DNA of 64,000 nt. Source: JAWKTV01 sp041398905 (GTDB lineage: Bacteria > Planctomycetota > Planctomycetia > Planctomycetales > Planctomycetaceae). A program made the translations under genes and the position numbers. The stretch's first letter is position 1. Each line of letters begins with the position of its first letter. The notes under the pieces are model-generated. The model ran no database searches. It was given only the letters and a program-made list of their open reading frames with translations, and was not told the origin of the DNA. The stretch is taken from assembly GCA_041398905.1 (NCBI GenBank), contig JAWKTV010000012.1:1-64000 (forward strand). The letters are read 5' to 3'. This document shows, piece by piece, positions 48,956 through 58,795 of this stretch.

Positions 48956-50689
48956 ATGTACCGCATTGTTTCTCTCTCCGTACTGCTCACCTTGATCGTG
49001 GCGCTCGGCGTCACGTTCTTCAAGGTCATTGCCCCGTTTCTGCTCCCGTTGTTTCTCGCGGGGGTCGTTTCCATCTTGGCTCAGCCGCTGTTTCGCCACT
49101 TCATGCAGCGAACGAATGGCAGAATTCGAGTCGCCTCGGGTCTGACCACCGGGGTGATTGTCGCCGCGATTCTCGGCCCGCTCTGCACTGCGATCACGAT
49201 CTCGTCGATGCAGCTCTACTCCTTCACGCTCGACATCACCGCTTCGAATCGCTGGGATCAGTTGTTCGGAACCGTGCGAAACGGTGCCGACACTCGAACC
49301 GACTCTGTCGCACAGACGGTCGCGGAGTGGATCAATAAGGTCCGAGGCGTCAGCGGCTCACCCCAGCCGGAGCCGAGTCGTTCACCGCACTCCGACTCGG
49401 ACTCAGATTCCGATTCCGATTCTGCAACCGAAGTTGAATCGCTCGCGCCCGAGTCTCCTGACACGTCTGGTCGCCCAACGGTGCCGCATTCCGAAGGTGA
49501 CTCACCGCCGGTGGCTCCCGATCCCGCAGCTACGCCGGGCGACGGGCCGGCTTCGGTCGCCAGCTCCGAAGACCTCAACGAGGAATCGGCATCGGCCGCA
49601 ACCGCCGCGGAGGTTGATCCCGAGCCCGGCAGCGGGGCAGGGGAGAGGTCCGCGCCAATCGACGAAGACACTCACCAATCCGACGACCATGCCGAATTGC
49701 TGGCCCTCATCGAGCCGGCCCCTCCCGCCACGCCGCCGGCATCCACTTCTCCGAGCAGCGACGAGAACAGTATCGCCGCGCTCTGGCGATCGGGGCGACC
49801 GATCACCGCTTTCGACCTCAAGCGACTCGCGCGCGGCGAGTTCGGCCGACTGCTCATGGGGCTGGGCGACCGCTCCGTCAGCTTCCTCGCGGGGGTGTTC
49901 TTTTCGGTCGTGTCCGGCGTGGTGGGCCTGTTCGTCTTCACCGTGGCGGTCTACTACTTCCTGGCGGATGGCACGACGCTGATCGCGTCCACGGAGCGGC
50001 TGATCCCTGTTCACGTCGACTACCAGCGCGAACTCCTCGAACAGTTCGCGCGGGCCGTCCGTTCCGTGGTCTCCGCGACATTCCTCGCAGCCATGGGTCA
50101 AGCGATCGCGGTCACGCTCGCCTTGTGGTTCATCGGCTTCGACCACCTGCTGACGTTGTTCGTCCTCGGTTTTCTGTCCGCAATGGTCCCGCTGCTGGGC
50201 ACTCCGATCGTCTGGGTGCCATGCGCCATCAGTCTCGTTCTCGCGGACCGCTGGGGAGCCGCAGCCTTCCTCGTCGTCTATGGCGTCGCCGTCGTTGGGC
50301 TGCTCGACAATGTCATCCGCACCTATGTGCTGAATTCCGACACCAAGCTGCATCCGCTGCTGGCACTCATCAGCGTGCTGGGGGGTGTACAGGTGATGGG
50401 ACTGTGGGGCGTCTTCATCGGCCCCATCGTCGCATCGTGCCTGCATGGATTGATGGTCATCTTCAACCACGAGCTGCTGGTGCTCTCACAAGCCCGCTTC
50501 GCGAACGCCGAGAGTTCGCCGGCCCCCTCAGCCGCGACAACGGACCCCACTCCCGGCGCAACAAGCGACTCCCCGCCTGCGAACACGCCTGCTCAGCCAG
50601 CCGCGCCTTCCGCCAGTACCGCCCGGACTGGCGGCGCAGCCAGTTCCGACGCATCGCCGAAGCGCGGCAAGAAGCAGCGGCGACGCTAG
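48956..50689 (+). CDS. AI-2E family permease with an acidic Ser/Asp insertion
   Basis: 577 residues, unbroken. N-terminal membrane helices (ALGVTFFKVIAPFLLPLFLAG, SGLTTGVIVAAILGP) and the C-terminal set of the family (GQAIAVTLALWFIGFDHLL, LGFLSAMVPLLGTPIVWVP, LGGVQVMGLWGVFIGPIVA). Between the second and third helices, residues about 125-285 form a low-complexity insert rich in Ser, Asp, Glu, Pro and Ala with an (SD)5 run near residue 150, absent from standard members of about 350 residues. The C-terminus is Ala/Pro/Thr-rich and ends in a basic KKQRRR. Transport substrate unknown; the AI-2 export assignment of the family is weak. Confidence 0.9.
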   Translation: MYRIVSLSVLLTLIVALGVTFFKVIAPFLLPLFLAGVVSILAQPLFRHFMQRTNGRIRVASGLTTGVIVAAILGPLCTAITISSMQLYSFTLDITASNRWDQLFGTVRNGADTRTDSVAQTVAEWINKVRGVSGSPQPEPSRSPHSDSDSDSDSDSATEVESLAPESPDTSGRPTVPHSEGDSPPVAPDPAATPGDGPASVASSEDLNEESASAATAAEVDPEPGSGAGERSAPIDEDTHQSDDHAELLALIEPAPPATPPASTSPSSDENSIAALWRSGRPITAFDLKRLARGEFGRLLMGLGDRSVSFLAGVFFSVVSGVVGLFVFTVAVYYFLADGTTLIASTERLIPVHVDYQRELLEQFARAVRSVVSATFLAAMGQAIAVTLALWFIGFDHLLTLFVLGFLSAMVPLLGTPIVWVPCAISLVLADRWGAAAFLVVYGVAVVGLLDNVIRTYVLNSDTKLHPLLALISVLGGVQVMGLWGVFIGPIVASCLHGLMVIFNHELLVLSQARFANAESSPAPSAATTDPTPGATSDSPPANTPAQPAAPSASTARTGGAASSDASPKRGKKQRRR

Positions 50690-50950
50690 CCGGCTCGTCA
50701 CTCCGCGCGACGGGTCGCCACCACGCTCCCACCGCTCAATGCCCGCGACTGTCTGGATTGGCTGCGGCCCCTGTAGCGTCGAGTCGCTTCGCGGAACACC
50801 CGGCTGGACATCTTTCTGTCCGCGTCTTGCCGCTTCTTCGACGGAACGACTAGAATTCAAGCATCAGGGGCGACGCTGTTCATGCACCAACGACGTTCGC
50901 CAAGCTCAGCAAGCAGCAGGCAGACCCACCGACCCCCCGGAGCGGAGACT

Positions 50951-52462
50951 ATGTTGAAGTTGACCCAGCGGCTGGCCTGGACGGTGACGGTGGCATCGCT
51001 CGCGATCGCGGTCTGGACGCAGATCACACGTGCCGACGATAACGTCGCAGCCGCCGAGCCTCCTGCCGCCGCAGCCGACACCGAAGCTCCCGTCCTCGCC
51101 GGCGAACGCGCCGACGAGTACTACGAACTGATGCGCGTCCTTGTCGACTCCTTCGAGCAGATCGATCGCAACTACGTCAAGGATGTCGACCGCCGCAAGC
51201 TCGTCGAAGCGGCCGTGAAGGGGATGCTCACCGAGCTGGACCCGTATTCCGACTACATCACTCGCGACGAGCTGGCCCAGTTCACCGAGCAGATCGAGCA
51301 GGAGTTTGGCGGCGTCGGCATCCAGGTTCAATTCGACAAAGAGACCCGCGACATCCTGGTGATGACGCCGTTCCCCGGCAGCCCGGCTTACAAGGCGGGC
51401 ATCCGCGCCGGCGACCGGATCGTTCAGATTGAAGGCCAGCCCGTAAACGACTTCCCAATGGGGGCCGAGATCGAGAAGGCGGTCGAGCTGCTCAAGGGCA
51501 AGCCCGGTGTCGATGTCACTGTCGGCGTGAAGCGGCAGGACAATTCCGAGGTCGAGACGATCTCGATGACGCGCGACGTGATTCGGCTCGACACCGTCAT
51601 GGGGGACTCGCACCTGTCCGATGGCAACTGGGAGTTTATGCTCGATCCCGAACAGAAGATCGGGTATCTCCGCATCACGCACTTCACCCGTCGCACCAGC
51701 ACCGAGATGCGGGCCGCTCTCCGCAAACTCAAGGAGCAGGGGATGCAAGGCCTCATTCTGGACCTGCGTTTCAACCCCGGCGGCCTGTTGCAGTCGGCCG
51801 TCGAGATCAGCGACATGTTTGTCGACTCCGGTCTCATCGTCAGCACCGAGGGGCGAAACGTTCCGTCGCAGAAGTGGTCAGCCAAGTCGTTCGGCACCTA
51901 CAAGGACTTCCCGATGGCGGTGCTTGTCAATCACTACAGTGCCTCCGCCAGCGAAATCGTCTCGGCCTGCCTGCAGGACCACGATCGCGCCGTCGTCATT
52001 GGCGAGCGGACCTGGGGCAAGGGGAGTGTGCAGAACGTCAGCGAGCTGGAGGGCGGCCTCGCGGCGCTTAAGCTCACCACCGCCGCCTATCACCGCCCCA
52101 GCGGAAAGAACATCCACCGCTACGAGGACGCCAAGGATTCCGACGAATGGGGCGTGATGCCGAACGACGGTTACGAAGTGAAGTACTCCAACCAGGAGAA
52201 CATCGAGTACCAGCTCTACCGTCGGCAACGCGACCTCCCAGAAGGTATCGAGCCGGAGAAGATCAGCTTCGATGATCGACAGCTCTCGAAAGCGGTCGAG
52301 TATCTGCGCGGCAAGATCGCCGAGTCCTCCGCACCCGCCGTGGAGGCGCCAGCCGCCAACGCCACCGAAAAGCCGGCCGAGCAGCCAGCCGCCGCCGGAC
52401 AGAAGGATGCGGCCGACTTGCCGCTGCCGCTCATCCCTTTCCGTCGGGCGTTCCATGGCTGA
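50951..52462 (+). CDS. S41 family C-terminal processing protease
   Basis: 503 residues from MLKLTQRLAW; the frame is open 69 bases further up. Signal/membrane segment (residues 9-24), an N-terminal helical part, a PDZ domain (about 118-205, with GGVGIQVQFD and AGIRAGDRIVQIEG), then the catalytic core with LDLRFNPGGLL, the serine cluster at 330-334 (YSASASE) and the lysine in GERTWGKGSVQ (about 357). CtpA/Prc-type periplasmic protease that trims proteins from the C-terminus. A Pro/Ala-rich tail follows. Its stop overlaps the larE start by eight bases, so the two are co-translated. Confidence 0.95.
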   Translation: MLKLTQRLAWTVTVASLAIAVWTQITRADDNVAAAEPPAAAADTEAPVLAGERADEYYELMRVLVDSFEQIDRNYVKDVDRRKLVEAAVKGMLTELDPYSDYITRDELAQFTEQIEQEFGGVGIQVQFDKETRDILVMTPFPGSPAYKAGIRAGDRIVQIEGQPVNDFPMGAEIEKAVELLKGKPGVDVTVGVKRQDNSEVETISMTRDVIRLDTVMGDSHLSDGNWEFMLDPEQKIGYLRITHFTRRTSTEMRAALRKLKEQGMQGLILDLRFNPGGLLQSAVEISDMFVDSGLIVSTEGRNVPSQKWSAKSFGTYKDFPMAVLVNHYSASASEIVSACLQDHDRAVVIGERTWGKGSVQNVSELEGGLAALKLTTAAYHRPSGKNIHRYEDAKDSDEWGVMPNDGYEVKYSNQENIEYQLYRRQRDLPEGIEPEKISFDDRQLSKAVEYLRGKIAESSAPAVEAPAANATEKPAEQPAAAGQKDAADLPLPLIPFRRAFHG

Positions 52463-53363
52463 CCCGGCAGACGTGGTCACCAGCGACGAGCGTGATCCTG
52501 TCGTCCAAGTGTCCGCCCAGCGGGATCGTCTCCTGGAGACCCTGGCCGGTTACCGGCGGGTGGCGGTGGCCCTCTCGGCGGGAGTCGACAGCTCGGTTGT
52601 CGCCCGTGCGGCGCAGCTCGCGCTGGGTGACGGCGCATGTGCCGTCACCGCCGATAGTCCGTCGCTCGCCAGCGGAGAATTGGAGGAAGCGGTCGACATC
52701 GCCCGCCGCATCGGCATTCGGCACCACATCCTCAAAACGTCCGAGTTCAACTCGCCGGACTATTCGCAGAACCCCTCGAATCGCTGCTACTACTGCAAGT
52801 CAGAACTCTATGGGCAGCTCTGGTCGCGGCGGTCGGAGTGGAACTTCGATGTCATGGTCAACGGTGCGAACCTCGATGACCGTGGCGACCACCGCCCCGG
52901 CATGCTCGCCGCCAGCGAGTTCGAGGTTCGCAGCCCGCTGCTCGAGTGCGGCTTCACCAAAGCCGATGTGCGATCCCTCGCCCGGGAGTGGGGCCTGCCC
53001 GTCTGGGACAAGCCGGCCGCACCCTGTCTGTCCAGCCGCGTCGCCTACGGCGTCACCGTGACTGAAGAACTTGTCCGACAGATCGACGCCGCCGAGGCAT
53101 GGCTGCGACGTGACCTCAACATTCGCGAACTGCGGGTCCGGGTCGAGGCCGGCAGCCTTGCCCGCATCGAAGTCCCGCTGGCCGACATCCCACGTCTTAC
53201 CGATCCCGAGCGTCGCTCGCGTTTGACGGAGCAGTTCCGGAGTCTCGGCTTCCGCGCCGTGACGCTCGACCTTGAAGGCTTTCGCTCCGGCAACCTCAAC
53301 GCCACGCTCCCCGCCGGCGACCTCGTCATGCTCACCCCCCACATCGCCTCATCGGCCCGCTGA
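52455..53363 (+). CDS. larE: LarE-type ATP-dependent sacrificial sulfur transferase
   Basis: 302 residues. PP-loop ATPase motif LSAGVDSSVVA (residues 40-50), AVTADSPSL, the Cys pair NRCYYCK (111/114) and PAAPCLSSRVAYG with Cys191 at the position of the sacrificial cysteine of Lactobacillus LarE. Adds sulfur to the pyridinium biscarboxylate precursor of the nickel-pincer cofactor of lactate racemase. LarB and LarC are not in the window. The link to the S41 protease through the overlap is structural only; no functional tie is known. Confidence 0.92.
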   Translation: MADPADVVTSDERDPVVQVSAQRDRLLETLAGYRRVAVALSAGVDSSVVARAAQLALGDGACAVTADSPSLASGELEEAVDIARRIGIRHHILKTSEFNSPDYSQNPSNRCYYCKSELYGQLWSRRSEWNFDVMVNGANLDDRGDHRPGMLAASEFEVRSPLLECGFTKADVRSLAREWGLPVWDKPAAPCLSSRVAYGVTVTEELVRQIDAAEAWLRRDLNIRELRVRVEAGSLARIEVPLADIPRLTDPERRSRLTEQFRSLGFRAVTLDLEGFRSGNLNATLPAGDLVMLTPHIASSAR

Positions 53364-53667
53364 GCTGCGAATCGTGAACGAGGGTGGAACGGCACTGCTT
53401 CACGACGATCGTGCCCATCACGATCAGCGCGCGGCCCCGCGCGAGCTCCCCGAGCATCGGGACTTCGCCGCATCTGCGCCGAACCTCCACGCCGCGACCA
53501 AACAGCGGCCTTACCCGCCACACTCTCGAATGAAGGCCGAGAGGTGAACCCGGCGCCCTTGCCGAGTAGAATCGCCAATTCCGATCCCGATCGACAGCAC
53601 CTGACGCCGCTCCCGTGATGCGGTCTGGTTATCAGCACAGCCTCCGGCTAAGAGGGACCTCCGCACT
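53364..53667. other. intergenic region before the sulfatase gene
   Basis: About 300 bases. Open frames on the minus strand have no recognisable content. No strong promoter or hairpin seen. Confidence 0.4.
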
Positions 53668-55141
53668 ATGCCTGTGACTCGACTCGCGGCGACGCTGCTT
53701 GTGAGCCTGCTCGCCCTCTTCGTCCTCACGGGTAAGCCCGCTGCCGGGGCAGGGGAGGGGCCAAGGCCCAATATCCTCTTTCTGCTGACCGACGATCAGG
53801 CTCCCTGGGCACTTGGGCTTGCCGGCCATCCACACGCCGTTACCCCCCAGCTCGATCGACTCTTCCAGAGCGGCGCTTACCTTCCCAACAGCTTCACCGT
53901 CACGCCGGTTTGCAGCCCTTCGCGCGCCAGCCTGATGACCAGCCGCTACGGCAGCGAACTCGGGATCACCGACTGGATTCATCCGAAGAACGAGCCTGAC
54001 CTCGGACTCGATCCCGCGACACCTGTCTGGCCGATCCTTCTCCAGGCAGCAGGCTATCAGACGGCACTGTTCGGCAAGTGGCACCTTGGTACGCAGGACC
54101 GGTTTCATCCGACTGAGTTCGGCTTCGATGAATTCCTCGGCATGCGCGAAGGAGGTGCTTCACCGCGAAACCCCACGCTGGAGGTCAACGGGCAGATGCA
54201 GAAGGTCCACGGATTCCCCCCGGACATCTTCACTGACGAGGCGATTCGCTGGCTCCGCCTCCGCGATCCCAAGGCGAGCCCATTCTGTCTCTGCGTCCAT
54301 TATCGCGAACCTCACGCCGCCTGGCTGCCCGTCCGGGATGAAGACTGGGAGCCATTCGCTTCACTCGACCCACAGGTTCCGAATCCGGACGTCCCCAATC
54401 TCGACGTCGAACGGGTGAAGAAGATGACCCGCGAGTATCTCGCCAGCCTGCACAGCGTCGATCGCAACGTCGGCAACATCCTCGATGAACTCGAACGGCT
54501 GGACCTCGCCGACAACACCATCGTGATCTACACCAGCGATCATGGCTACAACATGGGACACAACGGCATCTGGCATAAGGGGAATGGCCACTGGGTCGTA
54601 ACCGACCCGCCCCGGCCACCGAGAACCTCCCACGTGGTCAGCGGCCCAACATGTACGATCACTCGATTCGTGTCCCCACCGCGGTCCGTTGGCCCGGCAT
54701 CATTGAACCCGGCACCGTCATCAAAGCCACCGTTTCCAACCTCGATTGGTTTCCCACCATCTGCGACATGTGTCGAGTCGACATCCCGGCTGACACGACG
54801 CTTCACGGCCGCAGTATCGTCCCGCTCCTGCGGGGACGATGGCCGACTGGGACAACGACCTCTACGCCGAGTACAGCACCCATCATCAGTCCCGCACCGA
54901 CATGCGGGTGTGGCGTACTCCCGAATGGAAGCTGATTCGCGACTTCGGGAACGCCGGCCGTGATGAGCTGTATCATCTCACCGTCGACCCGCAGGAGCAC
55001 AACAACCTGATTGCGTCGGAAGCACCTGAACCACGGGCGGCGATGACACAACTCGATGCCGCCATTCGTACCCGGATGCGCGCCATCAACGACCCGCTGC
55101 TCGACCGCATCGACAAGGACGTTGCCGCGCCCGACCGCTGA
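53668..55141 (+). CDS. formylglycine-dependent sulfatase, two single-base deletions
   Basis: Exported arylsulfatase-type enzyme, about 490 residues after repair. Signal peptide (residues 1-27), the metal site PNILFLLTDDQ, and CSPSRASLMTSRYGSELG with Cys82, converted to formylglycine. Further blocks: TALFGKWHLGT and YTSDHGYNMGHNGIWHKG. Frame breaks near 54612 (C4 needs C5, giving PPATENLPRG-like reading into NMYDHSIRVP) and near 54836 (G4 needs G5, giving RGTMADWDNDLY). The end VDPQEHNNL is typical. Removes sulfate esters from algal polysaccharides, consistent with the other glycan-active genes. Confidence 0.93.
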
Positions 55142-55202
55142 GCCGCCGGCCCGCCCGCCGCCTCGTCAGAGATCACCACCTACAATCTGCACCTTCCCAC
55201 AC

Positions 55203-56405
55203 ATGAAGCACATTCTCATGCCCCGCGTATCACTCGCCGCGTTGATGATCTTCTGTCTGCAGACTGGCTGCGAAGACCGATCGACCTCTCCGACGGCACC
55301 CACGGAGGGCACGCCAGTAGCGGAGGGCACGCCAGTAGCGGGGGGCACGCACCAGAACGCGCCCGAGTCCGCTGATCTCGCGCCGGCAGTCGCCGAGTCG
55401 ACGGCACCTGCCGAGAACGCGGAGGCCATCAAAACGCTCGAGGAGTTGGGCGCGAAGTTGCAGCGTGATCAGCAGGGGAGGGTGGTGCAGGTCGACTTCA
55501 CGGGCACCCCCGCCGCCGACGATGTCCTGGGCTATCTCATCGAACTTCCCGAGCTGCAGGCGGTCATATTGACCGAAACCGCCATCACCGACACGGGGCT
55601 CAAAACACTTGCTCAACTGAACAAGGTGGTCTTGCTCGATCTCCGCGACTGCGCCGTCAGCAACGCGGGACTTGAGTCGCTGAAGGGGATGTCATCACTG
55701 AAGGCCCTGCAGCTCTCCGGCAAGAGCGGCGCGTGCACTGTCGACGACGACGGACTCCAGCACCTCGCCGCGCTCACCAACCTCAAAGTGCTCGCGCTCG
55801 ACTACCTCTGGGTCAGCGAAACCGGACTCGAATCGCTCAGGCCACTGGAGAATCTCGAACGGTTGATGCTGGCGCAAACGCTGATCTCCGACGACGCGCT
55901 GCCGATCATCGTCGAGTTCAAGAACCTCAAGCAGCTCCGACTGGCCCGCACACAAATCAGCGGCGACGGACTCAGACCGCTTGCGAGTGCAGCCAATCTG
56001 GTCGACCTGGACCTCAGCGAGTGCAGCCAGATGACCGACGCCGGCCTCGCGCATCTCGCCAGGCTGACCCGACTCGAGCGTCTCAACCTATGGCGGTGTC
56101 AGGTCGGCGACGCCGGCGTCGCCCATCTCGCCGAACTGACGAATCTCCGATACCTCAACCTCGACAATACCCAGGTCACCGATGGTGCGCTGGAGACCGT
56201 CGCGAAGATGACGAAGCTGCAGTTCATCCATCTCGGCTCAACCGCCGTCTCGGATGTCGGCCTGCCCAAACTGGCGACGCTCAAAGCCCTCAAGGAGCTG
56301 ATCGTCAGTCGCACCCCGGTCACCCAGGCGGGGGCAGAAAGCCTGCAGGCCGAACTGCCCGATACGCGTATCCAGCTCGACTACACCGGCAACGACGCGT
56401 TGTGA
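55203..56405 (+). CDS. leucine-rich-repeat lipoprotein
   Basis: 400 residues. Lipoprotein signal ending in LQTGC, then a Thr/Pro/Ala-rich linker with a duplicated EGTPVA unit, then about eleven LRRs of 24 residues of the bacterial ribonuclease-inhibitor-like type (for example LTRLERLNLWRCQVGDAGVAHL and LTNLRYLNLDNTQVTDGAL) and a C-terminal cap. Ends QLDYTGNDAL. Unbroken. The ATG at 55203 gives the lipobox; the frame is open further upstream. Probable surface protein-binding module. Confidence 0.92.
   Translation: MKHILMPRVSLAALMIFCLQTGCEDRSTSPTAPTEGTPVAEGTPVAGGTHQNAPESADLAPAVAESTAPAENAEAIKTLEELGAKLQRDQQGRVVQVDFTGTPAADDVLGYLIELPELQAVILTETAITDTGLKTLAQLNKVVLLDLRDCAVSNAGLESLKGMSSLKALQLSGKSGACTVDDDGLQHLAALTNLKVLALDYLWVSETGLESLRPLENLERLMLAQTLISDDALPIIVEFKNLKQLRLARTQISGDGLRPLASAANLVDLDLSECSQMTDAGLAHLARLTRLERLNLWRCQVGDAGVAHLAELTNLRYLNLDNTQVTDGALETVAKMTKLQFIHLGSTAVSDVGLPKLATLKALKELIVSRTPVTQAGAESLQAELPDTRIQLDYTGNDAL
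55305..55350 (+). repeat. 18-bp tandem repeat in the LRR lipoprotein linker
   Basis: GAGGGCACGCCAGTAGCG occurs at 55305-55322 and 55323-55340, followed by a partial third unit. It encodes EGTPVA repeats and may vary in number between strains. Confidence 0.85.
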
Positions 56406-56456
56406 TCAACTCGCCATCGCGTCTCTCTTCGTCACAGCCCCGACCCAAGCGCAGCC

Positions 56457-57520
56457 ATGTCTCGCCGCGACGAGCCGATGAAGTTCAAGTTTCATTTCCT
56501 CAACGAGCAGGGACAGCCGCAGTCCGTGTTTCGCAAGCAGGGGACGTTTGATGGCGAGACGCTGAAGCTGGATGACTTGGACGTCCCCGCCGCGGTGATT
56601 CTGCAGACGGTCGTCCGCGACAACCGGATCGTGCTGGCGGTCCTCACCAATGATGGGGCCGCGACGCACCTATTGATCGCGCTTGGCGTCGAAGAAGGAG
56701 GCCGACCAGCTCAAACTCAGGCTCGACATCGCCCGCAGCGATACCTGGGCGAAGCAGCATCGACAGTCATTGGAGAAGCGGGGCAGGGGAGCGGCCTATC
56801 GAGACGCGGAGTGTCCGCATTGCACGGCCACCGTGGTGCTCACGGACATGCCCGCCTCGCCGCAGCTCTTCTGTCACTACTGCGACACGCTCTCGACGGT
56901 CGACGCCAACGCTTCCCCTGTCGCCGGTGAGAGCAGCTTCAAGCTGTGCGACGAGTGCGGGATGTACAGCCAACCGAAGAAGTTTACGATCTTCTATTTC
57001 TACTTTCTGCTGGTGGTCTACGGCTGGTCGAGTCGCAGCACCTGGCGGTGCCCCGGCTGCATGCGGGGCGACGCCTGGAAAATGTTCTTTGGAAACCTGC
57101 CCTTCGTCCTGGGCGTCCCGGTTGCGATCACGCAGTTGCTTCGCGCTACGGTGGTTCGCTGGTTGGCGGCAAGTATAAAGGGCTCGACGCCGCCAACCTC
57201 AAAGCCCGCAAGGGATCTCTCGGGGGCGGGCGGAGGGCTATCGGACCATTCTCGACCGAGTCCCGCACGCCGCCGGCATCAAGTACAATCTCGGGCTAGC
57301 TTTGGCGCTTGCAGGGGGAGCCGGAACGGGCCGCAGACGCCTTTGAACTCTCGCTCGAAGACTGTGTCAACTACGCTCCCGCCTATCAACGGCTCAAGGC
57401 CCTGTATCAACAGTTGGGAGATACCGAGCGCTGAAGACGCTGGACCAACAGTGGGGCGATGTGAACGAGGCCGAGGAAGAACAGTCAGCCGGATCGCTGA
57501 CGGAAGAGTTCTTCAATTGA
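56457..57520 (+). CDS. zinc-ribbon / TPR protein of unknown function, frameshifted
   Basis: About 360 residues across four frames. It starts MSRRDEPMKFKFHFLNEQGQ with a beta-rich domain (GTFDGETLKLDDLDVPA). After a shift near 56675 come a helical SKKEADQLKLRLDIARSD, a first CX2C pair (CPHC...CHYC), a second (CDEC...CPGC) flanking an aromatic hydrophobic helix (FTIFYFYFLLVVYGW) and another helix (FFGNLPFVLGVPVAI). After shifts near 57150 and 57300 the end is a TPR-like helical repeat (YNLGLALAL, AADAFELSLEDCVNYAPAYQRLKALY) and SLTEEFFN. Membrane-linked, zinc-binding; no family recognised. Confidence 0.6.
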
Positions 57521-57703
57521 GATCCGTCAATCGCCCGCGCCGCCGGCGACAGATTGAGTCAGCGGTAACCACAGTCTGTTGAGTGAATTCGCGGCACGGA
57601 CTTCCTGTCGATGCCGGGGGACTCAGAGCCACGCATTCCTCAGCCGCGTGCTTGAACAGGACGCTCCTGACCCGTTCTTTCTTCGGGTCGCCAACTCCAC
57701 CTC

Positions 57704-58795
57704 ATGTCCGAAATGATACCTTCGCCTCCGGCACCGTCGTCCGCTGAGTTGCCCGCAGCCAGACCGCTGAGTGACAACGAAGTCGGCATTGGCGAGCGGT
57801 CTGACCTGTCGCGCCTCAATTGGCGCGGCGTTGATCTCGCGATCGGCATCGCGACCATAATCGGGTGGCGACTCACCGCGGGTCTGATGGGCAATTCGAC
57901 AAGCAACATCCCCACCGCCGTGCATATCGTGGTTGGGTTGATGCTGCCCATGTTGTTCGTGTTCGCCTATCCGCTCTGGGCGTACCGGAGGGCAGGGGGA
58001 AAATGGCAGATCCGCTGGCCCACACCAGCGACGATCGCGATCGAAGTCGTCTGCGCCGCGCTCACGGTGATGACTCTGCTGAGCGCACTGGTATTGCTCT
58101 CGCAGATGGTCACCAGATTCTCCGGCGGACCACCAGAGATCGACCCGGGGATGCGCAACATCGTCGACTCGGCTAACCCGGCGCTGTTCGCCCTCTTCGC
58201 CACGCTGGCCTGCGTGTGGGCTCCGATCGCGGAGGAACTCTACTTTCGCGGGTTCCTGCAGAATGCCTTGGGCCGCTGGCTGCCTGTCTGGCTGGCCGCT
58301 GTTCTGCAAACGCTGGGTTTCGCGTTCGCGCATCACTACGCGGGGGTTCACTTCGTGGCGATCCTGATCGTTGGATTTGGATTGACGCTGCACTACCTTT
58401 GGCGCCGCAGCCTGCTGGCGAGTTCGCTCGTGCATTGCGGCTTCAATACATTCATGACGGCGATGCTCGGCACGTGGATGATGCTGCAGGCGAACGCGCC
58501 GGTGCTCGGTGTTGAGGGCGACGCCGATGCCGACAACTGCCGCATCGCCCACGTCCTCGCTGATTCCCCCGCCGAGCGTGCCGGACTGCGGGTGGGCGAC
58601 GTCGTCGTCACGATCAACGATCGGCCCGTCGACTCGTTTCAAACCCTCCGGATGCTGCTGTGGTCCCATCAGGCGGGCGAAGAGGTTACTCTCCAGCTTG
58701 AACGCGGCACTCAGCGCATCACCACGACGGTGACGCTGGCTGCCCGCGATGAGGTCACCTCACCTACTTTGCCGAACCCCGATGGCTCTCACTGA
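57704..58795 (+). CDS. CPBP-family intramembrane protease with C-terminal PDZ domain
   Basis: 363 residues, about eight membrane helices. CPBP (Rce1/Abi) motifs are complete: EELYFRGF (Glu177-Glu178, Arg182), FAFAHHYAG (His210/211) and HCGFNTF (His244). A PDZ-like domain follows the last helix (about 275-345, ADSPAERAGLRVGDVVVTINDRPV). PDZ fusions to CPBP are uncommon and suggest a substrate-docking function on the outer face. It overlaps the downstream methyltransferase by 14 bases. Confidence 0.9.
   Translation: MSEMIPSPPAPSSAELPAARPLSDNEVGIGERSDLSRLNWRGVDLAIGIATIIGWRLTAGLMGNSTSNIPTAVHIVVGLMLPMLFVFAYPLWAYRRAGGKWQIRWPTPATIAIEVVCAALTVMTLLSALVLLSQMVTRFSGGPPEIDPGMRNIVDSANPALFALFATLACVWAPIAEELYFRGFLQNALGRWLPVWLAAVLQTLGFAFAHHYAGVHFVAILIVGFGLTLHYLWRRSLLASSLVHCGFNTFMTAMLGTWMMLQANAPVLGVEGDADADNCRIAHVLADSPAERAGLRVGDVVVTINDRPVDSFQTLRMLLWSHQAGEEVTLQLERGTQRITTTVTLAARDEVTSPTLPNPDGSH

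Noticed and set aside
55305..55350. Short CRISPR-like array
   Set aside because: The repeats are directly adjacent without spacers and in frame within a lipoprotein gene.
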